Shown here: positions 1-12,452 of the stretch, one piece after another
Numbering within the stretch: the stretch's first letter is position 1
Layout of the letters: every line of letters begins with the position of its first letter
Assembly (NCBI RefSeq): GCF_016863335.1
Contig: NZ_BOOR01000060.1
Location: forward strand, 1-64,000
DNA length: 64,000 nt
Source: Planotetraspora thailandica
Lineage (GTDB): Bacteria > Actinomycetota > Actinomycetes > Streptosporangiales > Streptosporangiaceae
Reading direction: 5' to 3'
The notes under the pieces: generated by a model
What the model saw: only the letters and a program-made list of their open reading frames with translations
Databases searched by the model: none
Told to the model about the DNA's origin: nothing
Translations under genes and position numbers: made by a program

Positions 1-2
1 GT

Positions 3-964
<962 letters not shown>

Positions 965-965
<1 letters not shown>

Positions 966-1266
966 TGAGCCATCCCCTCGTACGGCTCCCGCACCTGGAT
1001 CTGGAGTCCTTCTCGCGGGCGACCGGCCTGCATCCCGGGCTGGTGTGCCGCCTGGTGGCGCTCGGCCTGATCGAGGCCTATCCGGGTCCGTCGGGCGAGC
1101 TGTGCTTTCCGCCTTCCCAGCTCTCCGCGGCCGGCCGGCTGCAACGTCTGCACGCGGACCTGGCCGTCAACTACGCCTCCCTGGGTCTGGTGACGGACCT
1201 CCTCGACCGCATCGCGGAGCTGGAGGCGGCTCTGCGCATCAGCTCCAGAACGAGGGGAGGCAGAAC

Positions 1267-1285
<19 letters not shown>
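965..1285 (+). CDS. CbpM-like chaperone modulator (MerR-type HTH)
   Basis: A 106-residue protein with a MerR-like N-terminal helix-turn-helix (about 10-50) and a C-terminal helix (about 75-98) typical of CbpM, the protein that binds the J domain of CbpA and restrains it. An HspR-type DNA-binding role is the alternative. The ATG overlaps the dnaJ stop (TGATG) and sits about 8 nt behind an AAGGAGG site. A GTG three bases earlier is also possible. The 3' end overlaps the start of clpB by 19 nt, so translation of the three chaperone genes looks coupled. Confidence 0.8.
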
Positions 1286-3887
<2,602 letters not shown>

Positions 3888-3891
<4 letters not shown>

Positions 3892-4373
3892 CGACGGCCG
3901 GACCGTCCGGCGCCGCATCCGGCACTGCGAGCGTGATCGCCTGCCCTCAGTGTGGGCGGAGGAACCGGCTCCCGGCGACCTCGACCACCCTGACGGGCAG
4001 GGCCGCATCGGGCACCCCGCACTGCGGGAACTGCCATCGGCCCCTGCCATGGGTGACCCAGGCCGGAGACGACGACTTCGCCGACGTCGTCGAGGCCTCG
4101 CGGATCCCGGTGGTCGTCGACTTCTGGGCGCCCTGGTGCGGCCCGTGCCGCATGGTCAGCCCCGCGCTCGAAGAGGTCGCGGCGGATCTCGCCGGCCGGG
4201 TGAAGCTGGTGAAGGTGAACGTCGACGCGGCCCCTGGGCTGGCGGGCCGCTTCGAGGTTCAGGCGATCCCGACGCTCCTCGTGGTCAAACAGGGAAATGT
4301 CGTCACCAGGCGCGCGGGCGCGGCGCCGGCGCCCGTGCTGCGGGAGTGGGTGGACGGTGCGCTGGCCGCCTGA
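3888..4373 (+). CDS. Thioredoxin with N-terminal zinc ribbon (Trx2/TrxC type)
   Basis: Cytoplasmic disulfide reductase. The 161-residue protein begins with a zinc-ribbon pair, C19/C22 and C46/C49, followed by a thioredoxin fold carrying the redox motif WCGPC with cysteines 84 and 87. The N-terminal CxxC pairs are the hallmark of Trx2/TrxC, which in other bacteria is oxidative-stress inducible and whose zinc module tunes redox potential. The ATG overlaps the clpB stop codon (ATGA), so it is almost certainly translated from the chaperone transcript. This links protein disaggregation to thiol repair. Confidence 0.93.
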
Positions 4374-4451
4374 GATCGCCGAGACGCCGGACCATCCTGA
4401 TGGGGCCGGCCCCGCCCGTTCGGACACGAAGGGGACAAGAAGGAGGCTTCC

Positions 4452-4901
4452 ATGGTGCTTATGGCGGTGCCGAGGTTCGAGCGGTTCTTCCGCAGGGCCG
4501 CCGGAGTGAACGTCGACAAGGAAGACCTCCGGCGCTACAGCGACTTCGTCAACGAGAAACTCCGCGACCTCCTGGTGATCGGCATGGCCCACGCCAAGGC
4601 CGGCCACCGCGACATCATCGAGCCCTGGGATCTGCCCCTCACCAAAGGCATCCAGGAGAGCATTCACCGGTTCCGCGAACTCGACGAGGAGATCGAGCTC
4701 AAGCCGATCCTGGAGCAACTGGCCCGGCTTCCCCTGCTCGACCTGTCGGTCAGCGAGGAGGTCATGCGGCGCCTGCCGGAGGTCGCCGGAGGGCTGTCCC
4801 TGGCGCTGGCGCGCACCTTCAAGATCATGAATCCGGACCAGAAGAATCCCGCCACCGAGCAGTGGGAACGCGCGATGTCGGTGTTCGAGCTGCTCGTCTA
4901 G
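4452..4901 (+). CDS. DUF1931 family histone-fold protein
   Basis: A 149-residue, almost wholly alpha-helical protein matching the DUF1931 family. The structurally known members of that family (for example Aquifex Aq_328) are single chains folding as two fused histone folds. The first repeat spans about 5-75 (motif with DLRRYSDF then a helix ending LVIGMAHAKAG) and the second about 80-145. DNA binding has not been clearly established for the family, so the cellular role is open. The start has a strong AAGGAGG site. It lies 78 bp after the thioredoxin gene and 50 bp before an alcohol dehydrogenase, in a stress-protein context. Confidence 0.85.
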   Translation: MVLMAVPRFERFFRRAAGVNVDKEDLRRYSDFVNEKLRDLLVIGMAHAKAGHRDIIEPWDLPLTKGIQESIHRFRELDEEIELKPILEQLARLPLLDLSVSEEVMRRLPEVAGGLSLALARTFKIMNPDQKNPATEQWERAMSVFELLV

Positions 4902-4951
4902 CGCAAAGGAGGGAGATCGGGAAACCGCCGTCAACGCCTGTGAGGGAAGCC

Positions 4952-6097
4952 ATGAAAGCCGTCGTCTACGAGGGGCCTCGACAGGTTCATGTCGAGAACG
5001 TCCCCGATGCGCGTATAGAGCGGCCCACCGATGTCCTGGTCCGCGTCACCACGGCCAACATCTGCGGGTCGGACCTGCACATGTACGAAGGCCGGACCGA
5101 CCTCGAGAGGGGACGGGTCCTCGGTCACGAGAACCTCGGTGTGGTGGTCGAGGTCGGATCTGCCGTCGACCGCATCGCCGTCGGCGACACGGTCTGCATA
5201 CCGTTCAACATCGCGTGCGGCTTCTGCGCGAACTGCGAGAAGGGCCTGACGGCCTACTGCCTGACCACCAATCCCGAGTCGGGCATCGCCGGGGCGGCCT
5301 ACGGCTTCGCCGACATGGGCCCCTACAGCGGCGGCCAGGCCGAGTTCCTGCGTGTGCCGTACGGCGACTTCAACTGCCTCGTCCTCCCGGACGACGCGAA
5401 GGAGAAACAGAACGACTACGTGATGCTCGCCGACATCTGGCCCAGCGGCTGGCACGCGACCCGGCTCGCCTCCGTGCAGGCGGGCGATTCCGTCGTCGTC
5501 TACGGGGCCGGGCCGGTCGGTCTGATGGCCGCCTACTCCGCCACGCTCCAGAGCGCGAGCAAGGTGATGGTCGTCGACCGTCATCCCGACCGTCTCGCCA
5601 AGGCCGAGGAGATCGGGGCGATCGCGATTGACGACTCCAGGACCTCACCGGTGGATCAGGTCATGGAGCTCACCCAGGGCATGGGGGCCGACCGCGGCTG
5701 CGAGTGCGTGGGCTACCAGGCGCACGACCCTCAGGGTCACGAGCATCCCAACATGACGCTCAACAACCTGGTCAATTCGGTCAAGTTCACCGGGACCATC
5801 GGCGTCGTCGGCGTCTTCCTCCCGTTCGACCCGGGTAGCCCGGACGACCTCTACAAGGAGGGCGAGATCGCCTTCGACTACGGGATGTTCTGGTTCAAGG
5901 GCCAGACGATGGGCAACGGCCAGTGCAACGTCAAGAACTACAACCGGCAGCTCTGCACGCTCATCCACGAGGAGAAGGCCCGGCCTTCCTGGGTGGTCTC
6001 ACACGAGCTGGGCCTGGACGACGCGCCCGCCGGCTACGAGCACTTCGACCGGCGGGACTACGGCTGGACGAAGGTCGTCATCCATCCCAGCTGGTAG
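4952..6097 (+). CDS. Zinc-dependent alcohol/formaldehyde dehydrogenase (glutathione-independent FDH type)
   Basis: Medium-chain dehydrogenase of 381 residues that would oxidise an alcohol or aldehyde with NAD(P). Catalytic zinc ligands are C38 (ICGSD) and H59 with E60 (GHEN). The structural-zinc loop has four cysteines at 89, 92, 95 and 103. A Rossmann fold starts at the GAGPVG motif near residue 187. The long insertion before the nucleotide domain and the GGQAEF segment resemble glutathione-independent formaldehyde dehydrogenases. The ATG follows a GAGGGA site. A second, diverged member of the same family lies 1.1 kb downstream. The true substrate cannot be read from the sequence. Confidence 0.88.
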   Translation: MKAVVYEGPRQVHVENVPDARIERPTDVLVRVTTANICGSDLHMYEGRTDLERGRVLGHENLGVVVEVGSAVDRIAVGDTVCIPFNIACGFCANCEKGLTAYCLTTNPESGIAGAAYGFADMGPYSGGQAEFLRVPYGDFNCLVLPDDAKEKQNDYVMLADIWPSGWHATRLASVQAGDSVVVYGAGPVGLMAAYSATLQSASKVMVVDRHPDRLAKAEEIGAIAIDDSRTSPVDQVMELTQGMGADRGCECVGYQAHDPQGHEHPNMTLNNLVNSVKFTGTIGVVGVFLPFDPGSPDDLYKEGEIAFDYGMFWFKGQTMGNGQCNVKNYNRQLCTLIHEEKARPSWVVSHELGLDDAPAGYEHFDRRDYGWTKVVIHPSW

Positions 6098-6271
6098 TGC
6101 GGCGCGCGCCGAGGTGTCGTCTCGGCGTCATCCGGGTACGGCCAGCAGGGAGATTTGGCGCCATATATCACTGGATGTCCTGAGTTGGGTTGATCCGCGG
6201 TGCGTCGGCGGTCGCCGAAGGGGAGCCGCGGGCACGTCGAGCCTGAACAGCGAGAGCCTTGCGAGGACGAC

Positions 6272-7207
6272 ATGAGTGACACTCACGACCCCATGGCAGA
6301 CCGGCTCGCACACATGCTCGGATGGGCCGGCGTGGCCCTGGGGGCGATGCAAGTCGCCGCACCGCGTGTCGTCGCGCGGGTCATCGGGGTGGACGACTCG
6401 CCAGCGGCCCGGGCGACCGTACCGCTGGCAGGCATGCGCAACCTGCTTCACGCGGAGACTCTCCTTCGCGGCAGGAAGCACTCCGTGGGGCTCTGGAGCC
6501 GGCTCGCGGGGGACGCCGCCGACGTCACGTCGCTCTCCGCCGCCATGGCCCGCCGTACGGGGAAACGGCGCCGCCGGGTGGCCGCCGTCACCGGTGTCGT
6601 CCTCGCCGTCACCGCCGCCGACGTGTACGCCGTGCTGCGAGCTCGCCGGTCCCGGCAGCGGGTCGCGGGCAAGGAGCAGGGTGAGGCGCGGGGCGTGATG
6701 AGCGTGCGGGCCGCCATCACGGTGAGGCGCCCCCGGCCGGAGGTGTACGAGTTCTGGCACGACTTCGAGAACTTCCCGCGATTCATGGTGCACGTCGACT
6801 CGGTCGATATGAGCGACGGGCAGACGCACTGGAGGGTCCGGGGTCCGGCGGGAAGGGCCGTGGAGTGGGACGCCGCGATCGTGGAGGACCGGCGGGACGA
6901 GCTCATCGCCTGGTCGTCGTCCAAGAGCTCCCTCGTGCCGAACAGCGGCTCCGTGCGTTTCGACGACGCCCCCGGCGGACGCGGCACCGAAGTGCGGGTG
7001 AACCTGCGGTATCACCTGCCCGGAGGCAGGATGGCAGCCGCCATCGCCCGGCTGCTGGGCGAGCACCCCGACCAGCAGGTCCAAGACGACCTGCGCCGGT
7101 TCAAGCAGGTCATGGAGACCGGCGAAGTGGTCAGGTCGGAGGGCAGTCCCGAAGGCACCCGGGCACTACGACAGGCACTGCAGCGGCGCGCGCAGCCGGT
7201 GGCGTGA
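6272..7207 (+). CDS. SRPBCC (polyketide cyclase/dehydrase-like) domain membrane protein
   Basis: A 311-residue two-part protein. The N-terminal half holds hydrophobic segments near residues 14-35 and 107-125, separated by a basic region, suggesting membrane association. The C-terminal half (about 140-285) is a SRPBCC/START-like ligand-binding domain with the usual '[10 protein letters not shown]...FENFPRFM' opening and a C-terminal amphipathic helix. Such proteins bind hydrophobic ligands or act as cyclases; no substrate is predictable. The ATG 6272 was chosen because an upstream in-frame stretch has no homology and a GCGAGGA site precedes this codon. It sits between the two zinc dehydrogenases, 10 bp before the second. 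Confidence 0.8.
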   Translation: MSDTHDPMADRLAHMLGWAGVALGAMQVAAPRVVARVIGVDDSPAARATVPLAGMRNLLHAETLLRGRKHSVGLWSRLAGDAADVTSLSAAMARRTGKRRRRVAAVTGVVLAVTAADVYAVLRARRSRQRVAGKEQGEARGVMSVRAAITVRRPRPEVYEFWHDFENFPRFMVHVDSVDMSDGQTHWRVRGPAGRAVEWDAAIVEDRRDELIAWSSSKSSLVPNSGSVRFDDAPGGRGTEVRVNLRYHLPGGRMAAAIARLLGEHPDQQVQDDLRRFKQVMETGEVVRSEGSPEGTRALRQALQRRAQPVA

Positions 7208-7217
7208 GGAGGCTCCC

Positions 7218-8387
7218 ATGAAGGCCAACTGCTGGATGGGCCGCAACACCGTCGAGGTGCGGGAGACACCCGACCCGAAGATCCTCAACAGCCGCGACGC
7301 GATCGTGCGCATCACGTCGACCGCCATCTGCGGCTCGGACCTGCATCTTCTGGACGGATACGTGCCGACCATGAAGAAGGGCGACGTCCTCGGCCACGAG
7401 TTCATGGGAGAGGTCGTCGACGTGGGGCCCTCCGTGCCGAACCTCCGGATCGGCGACCGAGTGGTGGTGCCCTTCCCCATCGCCTGCGGATACTGCACCG
7501 CCTGCGCGCACGAGATGTTCTCGTTGTGCGAGAACTCCAATCCCAACGCCGGGCTGGCGGAGAGGTTCATGGGCCACTCCCCGGCGGGCGTCTTCGGGTT
7601 CTCCCACATGCTGGGCGGATATCCGGGCGGGCAGGCGGAGTATGCCCGGGTGCCGTTCGCGGACGTCGGCCCCATCAAGATCGACAACGGGCTTCCCGAT
7701 GAGAAGGTGCTGTTCCTGTCCGACATCCTGCCCACCGGATGGATGGGCGCCGAGATGTGCGACATCAAGCCGGGCGACGTGATCGCCGTCTGGGGCGCCG
7801 GCCCCGTCGGCCAGTTCGCGGTCGCCAGCGCGTACCTGATGGGGGCCCACCGGGTGATCGCCATCGACCGATTCCCGTACCGGCTGGAGATCGCCGAGCG
7901 GGCCGGGGCGGAGACGATCAACTACGAGGAGGTCGACGTCCAGGAGGCGCTGCTGGACATGACCGCCGGCCGCGGCCCGGACGCGTGCATCGACGCCGTA
8001 GGCATGGAGGCGCACTACCCCAACCCCGCCATGTACGCCTATGACAGGACGAAGCAGGCGGCACGCATGGAGACGGACCGGCCGTACGTCCTTCGCGAGG
8101 CCATCATGGCGTGCCGCAACGGCGGAATCGTGTCCGTCATCGGGGTCTATGCCGGGTTCCTCGACAAGTTCCCGATGGGGTCGCTCATGAACCGGTCTCT
8201 CACGCTGCGGACGGGGCAGTGCCACGTGCAGCGATATCTCAGGCCGCTGCTTCGCAGAATCGAGAACGGCGAGATCGATCCGAGCTTCGTCATCACGCAC
8301 CGCCTCCCGCTGTCGGACGCGGCGCGTGGCTACGACCTGTTCAAGAACAAGCTGGACGGTTGCAACAAGGTCGTCCTGTCGGCCTAG
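7218..8387 (+). CDS. Second zinc-dependent alcohol/formaldehyde dehydrogenase
   Basis: A 389-residue medium-chain dehydrogenase, paralogous to the gene at 4952 but clearly diverged. Zinc ligands are C38, H60 and E61. The structural-zinc cysteines are 90, 93, 96 and 104. The nucleotide-binding GAGPVG motif lies near 197. It starts 10 bp after the SRPBCC gene, behind a GAGGAGG site, and ends 17 bp before the Gfo/Idh/MocA gene, so the three form one transcription unit. Two divergent copies side by side suggest different aldehyde or alcohol substrates rather than simple redundancy. Confidence 0.88.
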   Translation: MKANCWMGRNTVEVRETPDPKILNSRDAIVRITSTAICGSDLHLLDGYVPTMKKGDVLGHEFMGEVVDVGPSVPNLRIGDRVVVPFPIACGYCTACAHEMFSLCENSNPNAGLAERFMGHSPAGVFGFSHMLGGYPGGQAEYARVPFADVGPIKIDNGLPDEKVLFLSDILPTGWMGAEMCDIKPGDVIAVWGAGPVGQFAVASAYLMGAHRVIAIDRFPYRLEIAERAGAETINYEEVDVQEALLDMTAGRGPDACIDAVGMEAHYPNPAMYAYDRTKQAARMETDRPYVLREAIMACRNGGIVSVIGVYAGFLDKFPMGSLMNRSLTLRTGQCHVQRYLRPLLRRIENGEIDPSFVITHRLPLSDAARGYDLFKNKLDGCNKVVLSA

Positions 8388-8404
8388 CCCGGGCACGGTG
8401 AGGC

Positions 8405-9529
8405 ATGGATCCGCTGAGGGTGGCCGTCGTGGGTCTGGGCGTGATGGCCCAGGTCGTCTACCTGCCGCTGCTCGCCCGCCGGCGTGACGTCTTCAAGGTG
8501 TGCGCCGTCTGCGACCTGGACCGGAACCACGCGGAGACGCTCGGGCGCGAGCTGAGCGTCCCGGCATACGACGACGCGGCCGCCATGATGGACGCGGGCG
8601 GATTCGAGGCTGTGATCATCCTCACCGCCGGGTCCCACGCGCGGCTGGTGAAGGACGCCCTCGACCGGCGCTACTGGGTGTTGTGCGAGAGCCCCCTCGC
8701 CTACAGCAGGGCCGAGCTGAACGGGATCCCCGGCGACGCACGCCTCATGGTCGGTTGCGCGAAGCAGTACGACCCCGCCACGTACCGGCTGCAGGAGGAA
8801 CTGCACAAGGTCGGCGGGGCGGGAGCCGTACGGCAGATGGACATCTCCATCCTTCATCCGTCCGACGAGTCCCAGCTGCTCTTCGCCCGGGCCCGCGCGT
8901 CCCGGCCGGTGTCGGAACGGCTCGCCGTGCAACGCGAAGCCGACGACGAGGTGCTCACCGCCGCTCTCGGCACCGACTCGGAACGGTTGCGGCGTCTCTA
9001 CGCCCAGGTCGTGCTCGGAGGCGTCGGCCAGGAGTTGGCCCTCATGCGGCTGCTCTTCGGCGTGCCCGCCACCGTGGACCACGTGTCCGTCTGGCCTGCC
9101 GACGTCTTCCCGCCGTCGATCGAGGTGAGCGGGGTGCTGCTCGACTCCGGATGCGGCAGGTACGGCCTGCGGCGGCACTGCCTGCCGAGCTACCCCGCCT
9201 ACCACGAGACGGTGGCCGTCCATCACGAGCACGGCTCGCTGGAACTGGACTTCCTGACCCCTTACCTGCTGAACGCCCCGACCACCCTCACCGTCACGTC
9301 ACGCGTCGGCACGACCGAGCGTAAGGCGGTCTACCGGGACATCGCGGAGGCGTTCGAGCGGCAACTCATCGCGTTCAACCGATTCGTCACTGAAGAGGAG
9401 CCCCCACTCACCGGGATCGAGGGTGCGCTCGCGGACATCGGCGCGGCTCAGCGAATCATCCGCCGCTACGCGGAATGGGCGGGCATTCCCGCGAAGGTCG
9501 AACGCGCCGAGGAGGAAGGCGCACAGTAG
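8405..9529 (+). CDS. Gfo/Idh/MocA family oxidoreductase, atypical catalytic motif
   Basis: A 374-residue protein with the family's N-terminal Rossmann fold (VVGLGVMAQ at about 8-16) and a C-terminal alpha/beta domain. Typical members use NAD(P) to oxidise or reduce sugars or cyclitols, with an EKP motif whose lysine is catalytic. Here the equivalent positions read E95-S96-P97, so the lysine is replaced by serine. The histidine-containing region near residues 266-280 (YHETVAVHHEHG) is present. The protein may therefore be catalytically altered or act as a sensor or scaffold. It is probably co-transcribed with the upstream dehydrogenase. Confidence 0.8.
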   Translation: MDPLRVAVVGLGVMAQVVYLPLLARRRDVFKVCAVCDLDRNHAETLGRELSVPAYDDAAAMMDAGGFEAVIILTAGSHARLVKDALDRRYWVLCESPLAYSRAELNGIPGDARLMVGCAKQYDPATYRLQEELHKVGGAGAVRQMDISILHPSDESQLLFARARASRPVSERLAVQREADDEVLTAALGTDSERLRRLYAQVVLGGVGQELALMRLLFGVPATVDHVSVWPADVFPPSIEVSGVLLDSGCGRYGLRRHCLPSYPAYHETVAVHHEHGSLELDFLTPYLLNAPTTLTVTSRVGTTERKAVYRDIAEAFERQLIAFNRFVTEEEPPLTGIEGALADIGAAQRIIRRYAEWAGIPAKVERAEEEGAQ

Positions 9530-9612
9530 TGTCGGCGGTGTCTCTGCGACACTCCCGCGAACGCGACTGTCGCCGGATGCGGCGCGTCGGGGGCATCCCG
9601 GGTGAACGGGTG

Positions 9613-9845
9613 TCAGCCTGCCCGGATGATCAAGTACACGCGCTCGACCTTCGCGGCGTCGTCAACGACGTAGGAGACGAGGCCGGCCTCGCCGAACATT
9701 TGCTCAGGGAACAGGGGCTGTTCGGGGTCGGGTACGCCGCGGCGGTGCGGGTCGGCGCCGATGATGAGCAGCTTCTCGAGCCCTGGGACGGCGACAAGCC
9801 CGGGACGGCGATCGCCGGCGCATTCGAGGGGGTCGTCGCAACACT
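9613..9845 (-). pseudogene. Possible remnant of a small toxin-like gene
   Basis: A minus-strand reading frame with protein-like composition (about 75 codons, ending GLVSYVVDD...VYLIIRAG then stop at 9613). The end resembles the last beta-strands of RelE/ParE-type toxins. There is no convincing start codon or ribosome site, and the frame upstream degenerates into sequence belonging to the divergent merR promoter. I read it as a decayed 3' fragment, but a wrong-frame coincidence remains possible. The 85 bp between it and the preceding oxidoreductase gene hold nothing recognisable. Confidence 0.25.
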
Positions 9846-9854
9846 GTGATGCGC

Positions 9855-9885
9855 TTGCATCTGACGCGACGTCAGCACATAGCGT
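9855..9885 (+). promoter_or_regulatory. MerR-type promoter/operator for the TipAS-like regulator
   Basis: A TTGCAT -35 box (9855-9860) and a TAGCGT -10 box (9880-9885) are separated by 19 bp, the over-long spacing that MerR-family activators correct. The spacer contains a perfect inverted repeat, CTGACG-CGA-CGTCAG (9861-9875). It lies 18 bp before the regulator's likely GTG start, so autoregulation is inferred. Confidence 0.65.
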
Positions 9886-9903
9886 CCCTGACAGGTGATC
9901 GAT

Positions 9904-10641
9904 GTGACAGAACGACGCTTGAAGATCGGCGAACTTGCCGCAGCGACAGGTTTGACGGTGCGGACCCTGCACCACTTCCACCAGATCGGGCTGCTGTGCC
10001 CGGCCGAGCGGTCGGCCGCTGGCCACCGTCTCTACACCGGCGATGACGTGCGCCGCCTGTACCGGATTCTGGCGCTGCGCGAGCTGAGGCTATCCCTCGG
10101 TCAGATCGCGAAGGTCCTGGAGGGCGACAGCGGAGATCTGCGGACGGTGATCGTCCGGCAACTCGACCAGGTGGAACATCAGATGGCGCTGCACCGCGCG
10201 CTTCAGCGGCGACTGCAGAGCCTGGCCAACACCCTGCGCGAGGCTCGAGAGCCATCGATCGACCAGCTCATTCACGCGATGGAGGCGGCGATGCAGGCCA
10301 AAAACTTCACTGCCGAGCAGTTCGCGCGGCTCAGGCAACTGCATGAGGAGGTCGGCGACGACGGGGTCGCCCGGTGGCGGCAGCGGATGGGGGAACTGGC
10401 CGGCCGGGTGGCCTCCCACGCGGAGCGGGCCACGGATCCCGCCGACCCGGAGGTCCAGGAACTGGCCCGCGAATGGTCCAAGACAGTCAGGGAAATGACC
10501 GGGGCTGACACGAGCGTCCTCTCGGCGCTCTACGCGAAGATCGACCGGCAGGGGCCCGAAGCCGCGACGAAGGGACTTGTCACCGGCCCGGCCTGGGACT
10601 ACCTCAAGCGTGCTTTCGCTGTTGGCTTCGACGGTGCGTGA
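9904..10641 (+). CDS. MerR family regulator with TipAS-type effector domain
   Basis: A 245-residue transcription regulator. The MerR winged helix-turn-helix occupies about 4-72 (KIGELAAATGLTVRTLHHF...), followed by a dimerisation coiled coil (about 75-115) and a helical TipAS domain (about 130-240), which in TipAL binds thiopeptides and other hydrophobic ligands. GTG 9904 is preferred because AGGTGAT precedes it by 4-6 nt; GTG 9895 would add three residues. A MerR-style dyad promoter lies directly upstream. No transporter or target gene is adjacent, so it may mainly control itself or distant genes. Confidence 0.88.
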   Translation: MTERRLKIGELAAATGLTVRTLHHFHQIGLLCPAERSAAGHRLYTGDDVRRLYRILALRELRLSLGQIAKVLEGDSGDLRTVIVRQLDQVEHQMALHRALQRRLQSLANTLREAREPSIDQLIHAMEAAMQAKNFTAEQFARLRQLHEEVGDDGVARWRQRMGELAGRVASHAERATDPADPEVQELAREWSKTVREMTGADTSVLSALYAKIDRQGPEAATKGLVTGPAWDYLKRAFAVGFDGA

Positions 10642-10685
10642 TGGGCACCAGCACGCGGTCATGGGCGTCTTCTTCTGAAGTGGAG

Positions 10686-10718
10686 GGCCAGTGAGCAGAC
10701 TTATCAACACCACTGGCC
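10686..10718. terminator. Hairpin between convergent genes
   Basis: An 8-bp perfect inverted repeat GGCCAGTG / CACTGGCC with a 17-nt loop lies between the convergent merR and esterase genes. There is no T-tract, so termination activity is only inferred from position. Confidence 0.35.
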
Positions 10719-10758
10719 GGCCCACACGGCCCATTGACATCGCGCGATCTGACCGGCG

Positions 10759-12255
10759 TCAAAGGAGGTCAAACGGCTCTATGTCGTGCCCGTCCCAGAT
10801 GCGCCGGGACGGTTCGTGCGGGTAGGGGGTTGTGGCCGGAGTGGTGTGGAGGGTGTGGGTGAGTCGCTGATCGGGGCGGTGAGCGGGCCAGCCGGGATCG
10901 CCGGTGACGGCGAACCGGGTCCAGGCGCGCCGGATCTGGCCGGCCAGGGCCAGGGTTTCGGCCGCGGGTTCCTGATCGCCCAGCACTGATCGGCCCGCGG
11001 GACTGCCAAAGGAGCCGAAGAGCAACGGGAGGTCGAGGCTGTGGCAGGCGCCCAGGATTCCTCCCTGTGCCGGCGAGGGCCAGCCCAGCTCGTACAAATA
11101 GGCGGTGCCGTCTGTGAGCGAATGGGCCTCCGCCAGCCGCTGCGTCGGCATGCGGAATAGCGCGTCCCCGTGGACGATCTCGAACAGCCCTTCCGCCGTG
11201 GCGTCCGGGTAACCCGCGCGATAGGCGCGCCCGCCGTTGATGCTGGGGGCGAAGTTGCGCAGGGCCTCCTCGGCGTGGTCTTCGGTGATCTTGCCCAGGA
11301 GGCCTGCCATGGCCATGAACAGCCGGAACTCGTCGCGATTGCAGCCGGCCAGCAGTTCGATGTCGACGGCGCCGCGGTTGCCGAGCGCTCTCCAGGGTGT
11401 ATCCGGCAGGACCTCGCCATCCAGCACAGGACAGAAGGGCATTGTCCAATGGGCGGCCCGCCCCCACCGCTTGCCGTACCTGGGCATGTCGCCCATCAGC
11501 GCACCGGCCGCGCTCGCGATGCGCTGCGGATCGACTGAGCCGAGCCCGGCGACGGTCGGGGACACGCCGAGCCGAGCGGCCAAGGCGGCGGTGACGTCAG
11601 TCGCGAGGGCGGGAGTGCAGCAGGCGCCCGGCACGGAGTGCGTGATGGCCCGGCCGAAGAGGCCGACGGCGCGCGGCATGGTCAGCAACGCGGCGATCGA
11701 TCCCGCTCCCGCCGACTGCCCGGCGACCGTGATGCGTTCCGGATCGCCGCCGAAGGCGGAGATGTTCCGCTTCACCCACTCCAGCGCCGCGATCTGGTCC
11801 AGCAGGCCCCGGTTGGCCGGGGCGCCTTCGATCTGCGCGAAGCCCTCGACTCCCACGCGGTAGTTGATGGTCACCACGACGAGCCCGTGACTGGCGATCG
11901 GTGCCGCGTCGTACATCGGGTCGCTGGAGGCGCCGGCGATGTACGCGCCACCGTGGATCCACACCAGCACCGGCAGCCGGGCGCCGCCCAGGTCGGGTGA
12001 CCAGACGTTGAGGGTGAGCCACTCCGTTCCGGTTGGCATGGCCGCGGGCAAGGGCCAGGACTGCGGCGGTGGCGGGCCGTAGTCCGTCGCGTCGCGCACA
12101 CCGTCCCAGGTATGGGGAGGCCGCGGTGCGGCGAAACGCAGGGCGCCGACCGGCGGCTGCGCGTAGGGAATTCCCAAGAAGACCGCGAGGTCGTCTTTTC
12201 TGTCTCCGCGCGTTGTCCCGCTTACCGTGTGGACCAGCACGCCCCTGTCGATCAC
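10759..12255 (-). CDS. Type-B carboxylesterase/lipase
   Basis: A 498-residue alpha/beta-hydrolase of the carboxylesterase type B family that would cleave carboxylic esters. Seen motifs: the N-terminal FLGIPYAQPP, the oxyanion-hole HGGAY, the nucleophile elbow GQSAGAG with serine 181, and a late HSLDLPLLFG segment carrying the catalytic histidine. There is no signal peptide, so it is probably cytoplasmic. GTG 12255 is favoured because AAGGAGG lies 5 nt upstream; a GTG seven codons earlier would overlap that ribosome site. It is downstream of, and in line with, the hydrolase at 12392. Confidence 0.9.
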   Translation of the reverse strand: MIDRGVLVHTVSGTTRGDRKDDLAVFLGIPYAQPPVGALRFAAPRPPHTWDGVRDATDYGPPPPQSWPLPAAMPTGTEWLTLNVWSPDLGGARLPVLVWIHGGAYIAGASSDPMYDAAPIASHGLVVVTINYRVGVEGFAQIEGAPANRGLLDQIAALEWVKRNISAFGGDPERITVAGQSAGAGSIAALLTMPRAVGLFGRAITHSVPGACCTPALATDVTAALAARLGVSPTVAGLGSVDPQRIASAAGALMGDMPRYGKRWGRAAHWTMPFCPVLDGEVLPDTPWRALGNRGAVDIELLAGCNRDEFRLFMAMAGLLGKITEDHAEEALRNFAPSINGGRAYRAGYPDATAEGLFEIVHGDALFRMPTQRLAEAHSLTDGTAYLYELGWPSPAQGGILGACHSLDLPLLFGSFGSPAGRSVLGDQEPAAETLALAGQIRRAWTRFAVTGDPGWPAHRPDQRLTHTLHTTPATTPYPHEPSRRIWDGHDIEPFDLL

Positions 12256-12289
12256 CAATGCCTCCTTGAACGTCACTCAAGGCACGAGC

Positions 12290-12452
12290 GCGAAAAAGAT
12301 CGGAACGTCGGGCTGGCCGGCAGGACCTGCGCCATGAGCGCACGTGGCATGCGCATGGCATGGTTGGCCGGCACCCGGGCTAACCACGGCCTTAGCCGTC
12401 GTGGGAAGAGCATCGCGAATAGGCCTCCGATTGTGCTGAGCAGGATATGAAG
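12290..12452 (-). pseudogene. Internal fragment of an alpha/beta hydrolase paralogue
   Basis: About 55 codons, in a different frame from the upstream gene, read LSTIGGLFAMLFPRR...LARVPANHA and match the central cap region of the adjacent hydrolase (LGTIAGLFAMLAPRR...FARVLANHA, encoded near 12690-12835). Nucleotide similarity is also plain over about 95 bp. The nucleophile region, catalytic histidine and start codon are missing. This looks like the leftover of a tandem paralogue after deletion. It overlaps the unusual C-terminal tail of the intact hydrolase. Confidence 0.75.
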
